A stretch of DNA of 12,799 nt from Actinomycetota bacterium (GTDB lineage: Bacteria; Actinomycetota; Actinomycetes; S36-B12), in assembly GCA_003456155.1 (NCBI GenBank), contig DMPC01000140.1, forward strand, positions 1-12,799, read 5' to 3'. This document shows, piece by piece, positions 1 through 6,657 of this stretch (positions within the stretch are counted from its first letter, which is position 1; every line of letters starts with the position of its first letter). A program made the position numbers and the translations under genes. Under the pieces are notes generated by a model that did not search any database, was not told the DNA's origin, and was given only the letters and a program-made list of their open reading frames with translations.

Positions 1-2445
1 GTTCCGGCAACTCCCGCTGTCGCCATCTCAGGCCCCGATGGCGTCACGATCCCTGGCGGCCCGACGTCGGCGGGTGATCCGACTCCGGTCACGCTCTCCG
101 CGGACCTCTACCTGCCCGACGTGACACCGGCGCCCGCGGTGATCCTCGCCCACGGGTTCGGCGGTAGCAAGGAGTCGGTCACCGAGCAGGCGATGGATCT
201 GGCAGCTGCCGGCTTCGTCGTGGCCGCCTACAGCGCGCGCGGTTTCGGGGAATCCACCGGCACCATCTCCATGAACGAACCGCGCTTTGAGATCGCCGAC
301 GCATCGCGGGTGATCGACTACCTTGCAGGGCTCCCGACGGTGCTCACCGATGCACCGGGCGACCCGGTGGTCGGGGTGGCCGGTGGCTCGTACGGCGGAG
401 CGCTCGCCCTGATGACGGCAGGGCTGGACGATCGTGTCGATGCGATCGCGGCGGACATCACCTGGAACGACCTTGAGTCCTCGCTGTTCGGGCAGAGTGC
501 TCTCGACTCGCAAACCCCGGGTGTCTACAAGCAGCTGTGGACGTCGTTCTTCTTCAGTTCCGGTCTGGACACGCCACCGGGACAGGCGGACCTGTGCGGC
601 CGCTTCTCGCCGGAGTGGTGCGCGGCCTACACCCACGTCGCGACGAACGGAACGCTGACCGAGGAGATCCGCGCCCTCATGCGTCAGTCGTCTCCGGCCA
701 GCATCACCGATCGCATCGCGGTGCCGACCCTGCTCGCAGGCGGACAGGCGGACTCCCTGTTCCCCCTGGCGCAGGTGAACGCGAACGCGGAGCAGATCCG
801 AGCCGCCAACCCGGACGCGCCGGTCAAGGTCGTCTGGCACGCCCAGGGTCATGACGGGGGAGTGGATGAGTCCGAGCGCCTCGAAGCCCTGACCCGGTCG
901 TGGTTCCAGGCGCACCTGGCTGACGGGCCTGCGGTTCCACTCGACTTCGAGGCCTCGCTCACCGCCGGCTCGGCCCTCGATGTCCGCGAGTCGGCGAGTG
1001 TCGAGATCCTCACGAGCCCCACCTACCCGGGGATCTCCGGCGAGTCGGATCTCGCGATCGCGATCGCGGGACCTCCGCAGCGGATCCTGGCGCCCGCGGG
1101 CGGTGTGCCCGCATCCATCAGCTCACTCCCGGGCATCGGCGGACTGGGCGGGGTGCTGTCGCTCCTCGGCGAGCGAGTGGCTCCCAATCAGGGTGCAGCG
1201 TTCACCTCCGAACCACTCTCCGAGCCGATACGCATCATCGGGTCTTCGCGCGTCACTCTCGAGGTGTCCAGCGACGTCCCGCGGCAGGCCAGCTTGTTCG
1301 TGGCTCTCCGCATACAGACCGGAGCCGGTGCCTTCGTCCTGCCCAATGGGCTCATCTCACCGGTGAGTGTCGACCTGGGGCCCACCCCGCAGCGCATCGA
1401 GGTCGAACTCCCCGCCATCGTCGCCGATGCTGCCCCAGGGGATCGACTTGTGATCACGGTGGGCACCACGGATCAGGCGTACCGCATGCCGGACGAGCCA
1501 GCCGTCTACACGATCTCCCTCGCCGACTTCGCCGTCACCATCCCCCAGGTGGCGATGACGGCCAATGCGCAGGGCCTGCCGCTGTGGGCGTGGCCACTCA
1601 TGGCGCTTGGCGTATGCGTGGTGGTGGCGATCGTCGTGTGGCTGCTGCGCCTTCGCCCCAAGGGGGCTGCAGTCCGGACTGATCTCGAGGGCAGTCCGCT
1701 GGTGGTCGAGGGACTGGTCAAGCAGTACCGCGACGGAGTGCGAGCCGTTGCCGGCGTGGACATCACAGTTCCCCGGGGTGTCGTCCTCGGTCTCCTTGGC
1801 CCCAACGGCGCCGGCAAGACCACGACGTTGCGCATGGCGATGGGCCTGATCCGCCCGACGGAGGGCAGTGTGTTCGTCTTCGGGGAGCGCGTAGCCCCGG
1901 GCTCGGCCGCACTCTCCCGTATCGGTGCCTTCGTCGAAGGGCCCGGGTTCCTGCCACACCTGTCAGGACGCGAGAACCTCGACCTCTATTGGCGTGCCAG
2001 CGGTCGCTCGGGTGAGCCGTACTTTGACCAGGTCTTGGAGATCGCCGCCCTCGGCTCCTCCATCGACCGCAAGGTGCGCGCCTACAGCCAAGGCATGAAG
2101 CAGCGCCTGGGGATCGCGCAGGCGATGCTCGGCCTGCCCGATCTCCTCGTGCTCGACGAGCCCACCAACGGCCTGGATCCGCCGCAGATCCGCGAGATGC
2201 GCCAGGTGCTCCGCGACTACGCGCAGGACGGGCGCACGGTCATTCTCTCCTCGCACCTGCTCAGCGAGGTGGAGCAGACCTGCTCCGATGTGGTCGTGAT
2301 GCACCGCGGTCAGGTGGTGGCCGCGGGCACCGTCGAGCAATTGCTTGCGGGCCGCAGCGGCGAGCAACTCGAGGACGTCTTCATGGACCTCGTCGGTGCC
2401 GACCACGAGGTCAACGCCGGCCCGCTCACGCAGGGGGATAGCTGA
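1..2445 (+). CDS. Fused alpha/beta hydrolase (S15/X-Pro type) - TM helix - ABC transporter ATPase, 5' partial
   Basis: The frame is open to the left edge, so the start lies outside the window. The GTG at 121 is internal, because in-frame codons before it already read as hydrolase sequence. Numbering codons from base 1, there is an oxyanion-type HGFGG near codon 51. The nucleophile motif GGSYGG follows with Ser130, then likely catalytic Asp251 (GQADS) and His284 (QGHDGG). A beta-rich region (about 310-515) resembles the C-terminal jelly-roll of S15 peptidases and CocE esterases. One hydrophobic helix sits at about 526-550, followed by Arg/Lys-rich residues. A complete ABC ATPase follows: Walker A GPNGAGKT (600-607), signature YSQGMKQ (695-701), Walker B D719/E720 and switch His752. 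The Q-loop position holds Glu646, the E-loop form known from lantibiotic-immunity ATPases. By inference the hydrolase faces outside and the ATPase the cytoplasm, driving the coupled permease. The substrate is unknown. Confidence 0.9.
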   Translation, partial: VPATPAVAISGPDGVTIPGGPTSAGDPTPVTLSADLYLPDVTPAPAVILAHGFGGSKESVTEQAMDLAAAGFVVAAYSARGFGESTGTISMNEPRFEIADASRVIDYLAGLPTVLTDAPGDPVVGVAGGSYGGALALMTAGLDDRVDAIAADITWNDLESSLFGQSALDSQTPGVYKQLWTSFFFSSGLDTPPGQADLCGRFSPEWCAAYTHVATNGTLTEEIRALMRQSSPASITDRIAVPTLLAGGQADSLFPLAQVNANAEQIRAANPDAPVKVVWHAQGHDGGVDESERLEALTRSWFQAHLADGPAVPLDFEASLTAGSALDVRESASVEILTSPTYPGISGESDLAIAIAGPPQRILAPAGGVPASISSLPGIGGLGGVLSLLGERVAPNQGAAFTSEPLSEPIRIIGSSRVTLEVSSDVPRQASLFVALRIQTGAGAFVLPNGLISPVSVDLGPTPQRIEVELPAIVADAAPGDRLVITVGTTDQAYRMPDEPAVYTISLADFAVTIPQVAMTANAQGLPLWAWPLMALGVCVVVAIVVWLLRLRPKGAAVRTDLEGSPLVVEGLVKQYRDGVRAVAGVDITVPRGVVLGLLGPNGAGKTTTLRMAMGLIRPTEGSVFVFGERVAPGSAALSRIGAFVEGPGFLPHLSGRENLDLYWRASGRSGEPYFDQVLEIAALGSSIDRKVRAYSQGMKQRLGIAQAMLGLPDLLVLDEPTNGLDPPQIREMRQVLRDYAQDGRTVILSSHLLSEVEQTCSDVVVMHRGQVVAAGTVEQLLAGRSGEQLEDVFMDLVGADHEVNAGPLTQGDS

Positions 2446-3287
2446 TGTACGACTACTCCGCTCGGCAGACCCTCAGCGTGCGCGTGGAGATGATCCGCCA
2501 GGTACGCCGCCGCCGCACGGCGGTGGCCTTCGCGATCGTGATCGCGCTTCCCCTCATCGTCATGCTGGCCGTGAAGTTCGGCCCGTCATCTGGCGACGGG
2601 GGACTCGCAGACGGTGACTTCGATGTCTTCGGCCTGATGGCTTCTGGGCCGTGGAACTTCGCGCTCAGCGGGCTGCTCTTCTCTTCGGCCTTCCTGTTGG
2701 TGATCCTTGCCGCGATGTTCCTCGGCGACTCCGTGGCGAGTGAGGCGTCGTGGGGAACCATGCGCTACCTGCTTGCGTCCCCGGTGCCGCGCCGCCGGTT
2801 CCTCGTCATCAAGGTGCTCGTCGGAATCCTGCTGAGCCTGGCCGTGCTGCTCGTCCTCGTGCTCGCGTCGTTCCTCCTGGGCCTGCTCGCCTTCGGGGGC
2901 GGTACTTTGGCCAGTCCGCTCAGCGGCACGCTCGGGGTGGGCGAATCCACGGTGCGGCTCGTTGTCATCACCGCCTACATCGCGGTGACCCTGCTCGTTC
3001 CAGCGGGAATTGCCTTCCTGGCAAGCGTGTCCACGGACGTCCCTCTGGGGGCTGTCGGTGCGGCGGTAGTGATCGTCATCGTGGCCAACATCCTCGATGC
3101 GATCGATGCCCTCGGGCCCATCCGCGAGTTCCTCCCCGCCCGCTACGCCGGGGCGTGGGCCGATGCCCTCGGGCCGATCATCGTGTGGGACCAGATGGCG
3201 ATCGGCCTGTTCTACAACGTCACCGTGTTCGCGGTGCTCATCGGCCTTGCCTTCCTCAGGTTCGAGCGCAAGGACATCCTGTCGTGA
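2445..3287 (+). CDS. ABC-2 type transporter permease
   Basis: This 280-residue protein has about six hydrophobic segments, near residues 24-44, 64-92, 117-153, 165-190, 198-220 and 250-272. The sequence E-A-S-W-G-T-M-R-Y-L-L after the second helix, followed by SPVPRRRFLVIK, is the characteristic ABC-2 permease pattern (E..xGTxRxLLxxPxxRxxxLxxK). The start ATG shares one base with the TGA of the upstream fusion gene and follows a GGGGG ribosome-binding site 7 nt before it. The two proteins are therefore translationally coupled and very probably form one transporter. Export is favoured over import, because ABC-2 permeases of this class with BcrA-like ATPases usually export or flip lipids or peptides. 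The cargo cannot be read from the sequence. Confidence 0.92.
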   Translation: MYDYSARQTLSVRVEMIRQVRRRRTAVAFAIVIALPLIVMLAVKFGPSSGDGGLADGDFDVFGLMASGPWNFALSGLLFSSAFLLVILAAMFLGDSVASEASWGTMRYLLASPVPRRRFLVIKVLVGILLSLAVLLVLVLASFLLGLLAFGGGTLASPLSGTLGVGESTVRLVVITAYIAVTLLVPAGIAFLASVSTDVPLGAVGAAVVIVIVANILDAIDALGPIREFLPARYAGAWADALGPIIVWDQMAIGLFYNVTVFAVLIGLAFLRFERKDILS

Positions 3288-3324
3288 TGGGGACGACCGT
3301 TCGTCCGTCAGCTACTGTCGCCGG

Positions 3325-3744
3325 ATGAGGCGGAGCGGCTGGATCACGTGGCTCACCGTCGTCCTCGTGATCGTGCTGGTGTACGCGCTGCTCCTCGTGC
3401 TGGCAGGGTCGCTGGCAGGCTCGCTCTTCGACCTCCTCGGATTCGGACCGCCCGCATCCATCGACACCCCGCAGGTGCGCGACTACCTGCGGCTGCCCTT
3501 CATGGTGCTCGGCTCCGTCATGGCCGGATGGAGCCTGCTGATGCTCCTCATCGTCCGGGGCCCCCTGAAGGAAGGCGCCCCCTGGGCTGCGCGTTTCCTC
3601 CTGCTGGCCGTCGCCCTGTGGTTCGTGATGGACACTGGGATGTCACTGGTCCTCGGATTTCCGACGCATGCTCTCTTCAACGTCCCGTTCGCCCTCGCCT
3701 TGGGCATACCGCTGCTCGCACTGCGCAGACGAGGGCCGTCGTGA
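3325..3744 (+). CDS. Small four-helix membrane protein, unknown function
   Basis: This 139-residue protein has four predicted hydrophobic stretches at about residues 6-36, 53-74, 86-108 and 114-134, and a short basic tail (LRRRGPS). I recognise no named domain. The frame is open further upstream, but the ATG at 3325 is preferred. It is the first good start after the permease stop, 37 nt downstream, and the upstream in-frame residues overlap the permease gene. There is no Shine-Dalgarno sequence. A TACTGT hexamer ends 6 nt before the ATG, so a separate leaderless transcript is possible, although cotranscription with the transporter genes is also likely. A role as an accessory to the adjacent ABC transporter is only a guess from position. 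Confidence 0.75.
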   Translation: MRRSGWITWLTVVLVIVLVYALLLVLAGSLAGSLFDLLGFGPPASIDTPQVRDYLRLPFMVLGSVMAGWSLLMLLIVRGPLKEGAPWAARFLLLAVALWFVMDTGMSLVLGFPTHALFNVPFALALGIPLLALRRRGPS

Positions 3745-3766
3745 GTCGTCGGGCGTACTGGCTCGT

Positions 3767-3784
3767 GGGCGCGCGTGGACGCCC
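3767..3784 (+). terminator. Weak hairpin after the transporter module
   Basis: A 5-bp GC stem (GGGCG / CGCCC) with an 8-nt loop lies between the small membrane protein stop and the next promoter. No T-run follows it. It might act as a U-tract-less terminator, as is common in actinomycetes, but the stem is short. Confidence 0.2.
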
Positions 3785-3813
3785 GCCCATGCCCTCGTCG
3801 CCATGACTCGGTG

Positions 3814-3849
3814 TTGCATTATTGCTATATAGCATTTATGCTGCACTCA
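3814..3849 (+). promoter_or_regulatory. Leaderless promoter of the XRE gene with an embedded palindromic operator
   Basis: A -35-like TTGCAT (3814-3819) is separated by exactly 17 nt from a -10-like TATGCT (3837-3842), and the ATG at 3849 follows 6 nt later, where transcription should start. The spacer carries the perfect 12-bp palindrome TGCTATATAGCA (3823-3834). Allowing mismatches, the symmetry extends to 26 bp (3816-3841, 22 of 26 positions symmetric), with GCAT and ATGC ends. An operator filling the space between the -35 and -10 elements would block RNA polymerase, so autorepression by the downstream XRE protein is the natural inference. The stretch is strikingly AT-rich against its surroundings. 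Confidence 0.65.
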
Positions 3850-4100
3850 TGGGACGACGCAGCAAGGCCGAGGAGCCCGCGGTCTACAGCCGCCTGGAGA
3901 AATGGCGGCTGGATCGCGGCCTCTCCCGCCAGGAGTTGGCCGATGCCGTGTCCGTGCATTACCAGACCATCGGCTACCTCGAGCGCGGCGAGTACTCGCC
4001 CAGTCTTGCCCTCGCCCTGCAGATCGCCGAGGTGCTCGACGTCCAGTTGGAGGAGATCTTCTCGCTCCATCCCTTCACCCGCGCCGGAGAGAGGACCTGA
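3849..4100 (+). CDS. Small XRE-family helix-turn-helix regulator
   Basis: This 83-residue protein is almost entirely one Cro/C1-type HTH domain. The segment RQELADAVSVHYQTIGYLE (about residues 24-42) contains the recognition helices, followed by the typical RGEYSPSLALALQIAEVLDV dimer/helix-5 segment. It resembles the COG1476 group of tiny regulators that often precede membrane-protein genes. The start at 3849 is preferred over an in-frame ATG at 3822, because that earlier codon lies inside the -35/-10 spacer of the promoter. The gene stops 2 nt before the next start, so it is cotranscribed with the membrane proteins. By inference it is an autoregulator that binds the palindrome in its own promoter. 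The inducing signal is unknown. Confidence 0.9.
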   Translation: MGRRSKAEEPAVYSRLEKWRLDRGLSRQELADAVSVHYQTIGYLERGEYSPSLALALQIAEVLDVQLEEIFSLHPFTRAGERT

Positions 4101-4102
4101 CC

Positions 4103-4627
4103 ATGCCGCACCTGCCCGCGACCTGGAGAGAACGCAAGCACGCCGACCAGGAGCGAAGAGTCGACCGCGTGATGAGCGACCAGTTCTTCCAGTGGACGCG
4201 CACGGCGGCGATGCGCCGGTCCCTTGTCGTCGTCGCGGCTCTCCTCTGCGTGGCGATCATCCCGGCGTTCGCGCAGGGCGGGGGAGTCATTGGCATCATC
4301 GTCGCGATCGCGGCCTGGGCGATGTGGGGCCTGCTGCGCATATCCATCCGCACGGTCGCCGATCTGCCGGATCGATTCCTCGACGAGCGGCAGCGCGCGC
4401 TGCGCAATCGCGCCTACCGGTACGCCTACCTCATTCTTGGCTGGATCGTCGGTGGGCTTGCCACCGTTGGCCTGGTCGCCTTCGTCATCGTGTCCGAGAA
4501 CGATGCCGTGACATGGACCACGACCTGGGACCAGGCCATCGGCGCCGTCCTGTCCCTGTCACTGATCATCGCCCTCCTGCCCTCGATGATCATCGCCTGG
4601 TCCGATCCGGGTGAGGTCGACGCATGA
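4103..4627 (+). CDS. Four-helix membrane protein paired with the XRE regulator
   Basis: This 174-residue protein has a charged cytoplasmic N-terminus (about residues 1-35, rich in Arg, Lys and Asp). It has two pairs of hydrophobic helices, at about 38-56, 60-80, 107-130 and 144-165, separated by a charged loop (DLPDRFLDERQRALRNRAYR). The start ATG follows a GAGG ribosome-binding site 8 nt upstream and lies 2 nt after the XRE stop. A longer reading frame from 3902 would overlap the XRE gene and is rejected. The arrangement matches the common COG1476-regulator plus small integral membrane protein pair. No catalytic motif is seen. A partial, nearly identical copy of its second half lies at 6386-6580. 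The stop overlaps the next start (ATGA). Confidence 0.85.
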   Translation: MPHLPATWRERKHADQERRVDRVMSDQFFQWTRTAAMRRSLVVVAALLCVAIIPAFAQGGGVIGIIVAIAAWAMWGLLRISIRTVADLPDRFLDERQRALRNRAYRYAYLILGWIVGGLATVGLVAFVIVSENDAVTWTTTWDQAIGAVLSLSLIIALLPSMIIAWSDPGEVDA

Positions 4628-5868
4628 GCATTCCCGCTGAAGAGGTGCCCGCACACGCGAACCGGCGCCCTGAGACGACGCGTCCAGGTGGCCGCTTCGA
4701 CTCAATCGACGCTTTGCGCGGGCTTGCCGTCCTGGGTGTGCTCGTGGTGAACGTGAGCTTCATGGCCGCACCGGTTCTGTTCTTGCCACCCGAGCAACTC
4801 CAGATCGGTGGTCTCAGCACCGTCGATGCCTTCCTGAGCGGTCTGGTCGCCTGGCTCCTGAACGGCAAGATGATCGCGCTCCTTGCCACGCTGTTCGGCG
4901 CCGGTATGGGTCTCATCGCCGCCCGCAATCTCGCCTCGGGTCACCTTCGGCGCGGGCTGTTCGTGAGACGCAGCCTGTTCTTGATCGTGCTCGGCCTGAT
5001 CCACATGCTTCTGCTGTTTCCCGGTGACATCCTGTTCGCCTACGGGGTGACCGGGCTCATCGCGATCTTGTTCCTGCGGCGCTCCCCGAAGGCTCTGCTG
5101 TGGTGGGCGGGCAGCATCGCCGTTGTGGGTTTTCTCCTGGCCGCTGCAACCGATGTGGCGGCCCAGATGCTGGACACCTCGGAAGTGGCGGCCTCGTTCG
5201 CGTCCGAACTTGCTGCGACGACTACCGCCTACGACGCGCGGGATTACGGCGGTGTCATCGTCGCGAACGCCACCACGTCGGCTCTCGTCCAAACAAGCGG
5301 AACCATCATCGGTCAGACCTGGATCCTGCCGCTGTTCCTGATCGGCATGGCCGCGGCGAAGACGGGCATCATCTCCAATCCCGGTGCGTATCGCGCACTG
5401 CTTCGTCGGGTCACCTGGATCGGCCTCACCGTCGGCCTGCCCGCGAACTTGCTGCTGTTTTCTCGGGGTGTGCTCGGCGCGAATGGCCTGATTCCTCCCG
5501 ACGGAGGCGTCGTCATGGGAATCGTCAACGCGGCCGTCACTGTGTTCGCAGTTCCGCTCCTGTCGGCTGGGTACGCCTGCGCCCTTACCCTTTTGTGGCT
5601 GCGCGTCCAGGCGCCTGGACCACTCGTCGCGGTTGGTCGTATGGCCCTGACCGCCTACCTGCTGCAGAGCCTGCTGGCCTTCGGGTTCTTCTTCGGGTTC
5701 GCTGTCTACGGGCAACTCGGCTTCGCATCTTCCCTGTTGCTCGTGCTGGCGATCTGGGCCGTCATCACGGCTTTCTGCGTGCTGTGGCTGAGCCGCTTGT
5801 CCTTCGGTCCGATGGAATGGCTGTGGCGGGTTGTGACCTATCTGCGCGTGCCCAAATCGGTTGCGTGA
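4624..5868 (+). CDS. DUF418 (YeiB-type) membrane protein
   Basis: This 414-residue polytopic protein carries the DUF418 hallmarks. The N-terminal DALRGLAVLGVL helix motif is followed by LFGAGMGLIAAR and RRSLFLIVLGLIHMLLLFPGDIL. The C-terminal DUF418 core contains GPLVAVGRMALTAYLLQS and ends in a GPMEWLWR motif (usually GPLEWLWR). About ten membrane segments are apparent. The ATG overlaps the preceding TGA by 4 nt (ATGA) and has GAGG 7 nt upstream, so translation is coupled to the XRE/membrane-protein genes. DUF418 proteins are related to membrane acyltransferase-like proteins, but no reaction is firmly established and the substrate here cannot be told. The sequence appears full length. Confidence 0.92.
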   Translation: MSIPAEEVPAHANRRPETTRPGGRFDSIDALRGLAVLGVLVVNVSFMAAPVLFLPPEQLQIGGLSTVDAFLSGLVAWLLNGKMIALLATLFGAGMGLIAARNLASGHLRRGLFVRRSLFLIVLGLIHMLLLFPGDILFAYGVTGLIAILFLRRSPKALLWWAGSIAVVGFLLAAATDVAAQMLDTSEVAASFASELAATTTAYDARDYGGVIVANATTSALVQTSGTIIGQTWILPLFLIGMAAAKTGIISNPGAYRALLRRVTWIGLTVGLPANLLLFSRGVLGANGLIPPDGGVVMGIVNAAVTVFAVPLLSAGYACALTLLWLRVQAPGPLVAVGRMALTAYLLQSLLAFGFFFGFAVYGQLGFASSLLLVLAIWAVITAFCVLWLSRLSFGPMEWLWRVVTYLRVPKSVA

Positions 5869-5958
5869 AGGGCGCGATGCGACGTTTCAACCTTCATGGA
5901 GAGAACCCGGGCCACGTCGCCTGAGCGTCGACAGCACTCCACGAAACCAGGTTGCAGC
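5869..5958. other. Spacer between DUF418 gene and hydrolase relic
   Basis: No coding signal, hairpin with T-run or repeat could be supported here. It is the left part of a 789-bp stretch (5869-6657) without an intact gene. Confidence 0.5.
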
Positions 5959-6385
5959 TCAGGATTGGCCCAGTTCATCCAGCGCGGCGCTCCGCAAGGG
6001 CTCGCTGCCGCGCCGGAGGTAACCCATGTGCCCGATGTTCGATCGGCCGGACTCACCCGGGTGCAGGTCACGCGTCGTGAGTTCGCAGGTCACGTAGTAG
6101 GGGAAGAAGGCGTCATGTGCTGCTGCTGGAGCCCAACGATCGTCGACGGCATTGACCGTGGTGATGGGTACGCGGACGCGGGCGAAGAGTGCGCCCATCT
6201 CCCCACTGATCTCCGCATCGTCGAACCAGTAGCCGGGGAAGTGGCACCAGTGCTTCCACTGGCGGTACACACCTTAGGGGGAGATTCTCACCGAAGCCGA
6301 GTCGCTTCCACGCGAAGTAGTCCTTCGAACCCACGACTACCGGCCCCACGACATTCCACAGGATCGCGACGCGGATCCTCTCGGC
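5959..6385 (-). pseudogene. Truncated, frameshifted relic of a predicted alpha/beta hydrolase
   Basis: On the minus strand this matches the C-terminal half of the intact hydrolase at 9400-10248. The stop at 5959 corresponds to the intact stop. The 299 nt from 5959 to 6258 align without a net length change, and about 60 of 103 residues are identical by eye. Shared blocks include FPGYWFDD, ALFARVR, DDRW and IGHMGY, so the catalytic-type Asp and His regions are retained. Between 6258 and 6310 the relic is one base longer than the intact gene, which breaks the frame. The frame then resumes as YFAWKRLGFGENLP, matching YLAWKRFGLGEDLP. Similarity ends sharply at about 6385, equivalent to codon 142 of the intact protein. 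The N-terminal half with the nucleophile Ser is therefore missing. It is an old, diverged paralogue and not a recent copy. Confidence 0.88.
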
Positions 6386-6580
6386 CGCGCCTACCGGTAC
6401 GCCTGCCTCATTCTTGGCTGGATCGTTGGTGGGCTTGCCACCGTTGGTCTGGTCGCCTTCGTCATCGTGTCCGAGAACGACGCCGTGACATGGACCACGA
6501 CCTGGGACCAGGCCATCGGCGCCGTCCTGTCCCTGTCACTGATCATCGCCTGGTGCGATCCGGGGCAGGAGCCGGTGGAC
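6386..6580 (+). pseudogene. Partial copy of the membrane protein gene at 4103-4627
   Basis: Bases 6386-6550 repeat 4409-4573 with four substitutions in 165 nt. Three are silent in the original frame and one gives Tyr109 to Cys. The copy keeps the same reading frame (third and fourth membrane helices, YRYACLILGW onward). It lacks 24 nt that in the original lie between two 11-bp direct repeats, TGATCATCGCC at 4563-4573 and 4587-4597; the copy has one such unit at 6540-6550. After that the tail diverges (WCDPGQEPVDG against WSDPGEVDA). The frame then runs on without a stop until 6676, into the antisense of the next gene. There is no start codon, no promoter and no N-terminal half, so it is a broken fragment. 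Confidence 0.85.
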
Positions 6581-6657
6581 GGCGTCATGCAGGCACGGTA
6601 CCTGCGTGAAGCAAGGCGCCTCATCTCATCAGTGACGTCTTCCGGGGCCTGGCGTGC

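Noticed and set aside
28..915. Long minus-strand open frame (295 codons) opposite the hydrolase domain
   Set aside because: It is antisense to a well-supported S15-type domain. Its composition is Arg/Gly/His-rich with no domain pattern, as expected of a shadow frame in GC-rich DNA.
3822..3848. Upstream ATG giving the XRE protein nine more residues
   Set aside because: The codon lies inside the -35/-10 spacer and palindrome, so it would not be in the transcript. The added residues do not look like the family N-terminus.
4702..5715. Minus-strand frame of 337 codons opposite the DUF418 gene
   Set aside because: It is Gln/Arg/Asp-rich antisense of a membrane-protein gene with no recognisable motif; the DUF418 reading is unambiguous.
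6587..6603. Hairpin GCAGG...CCTGC downstream of the membrane-gene copy
   Set aside because: It has a 5-bp stem with a 7-nt loop and no T-run in a non-functional region, which is too weak to call a terminator.
5869..6657. Insertion sequence or integron remnant explaining the scrap region
   Set aside because: No transposase fragment, terminal inverted repeat, target duplication or attachment-like repeat was found; only the two gene fragments are recognisable.
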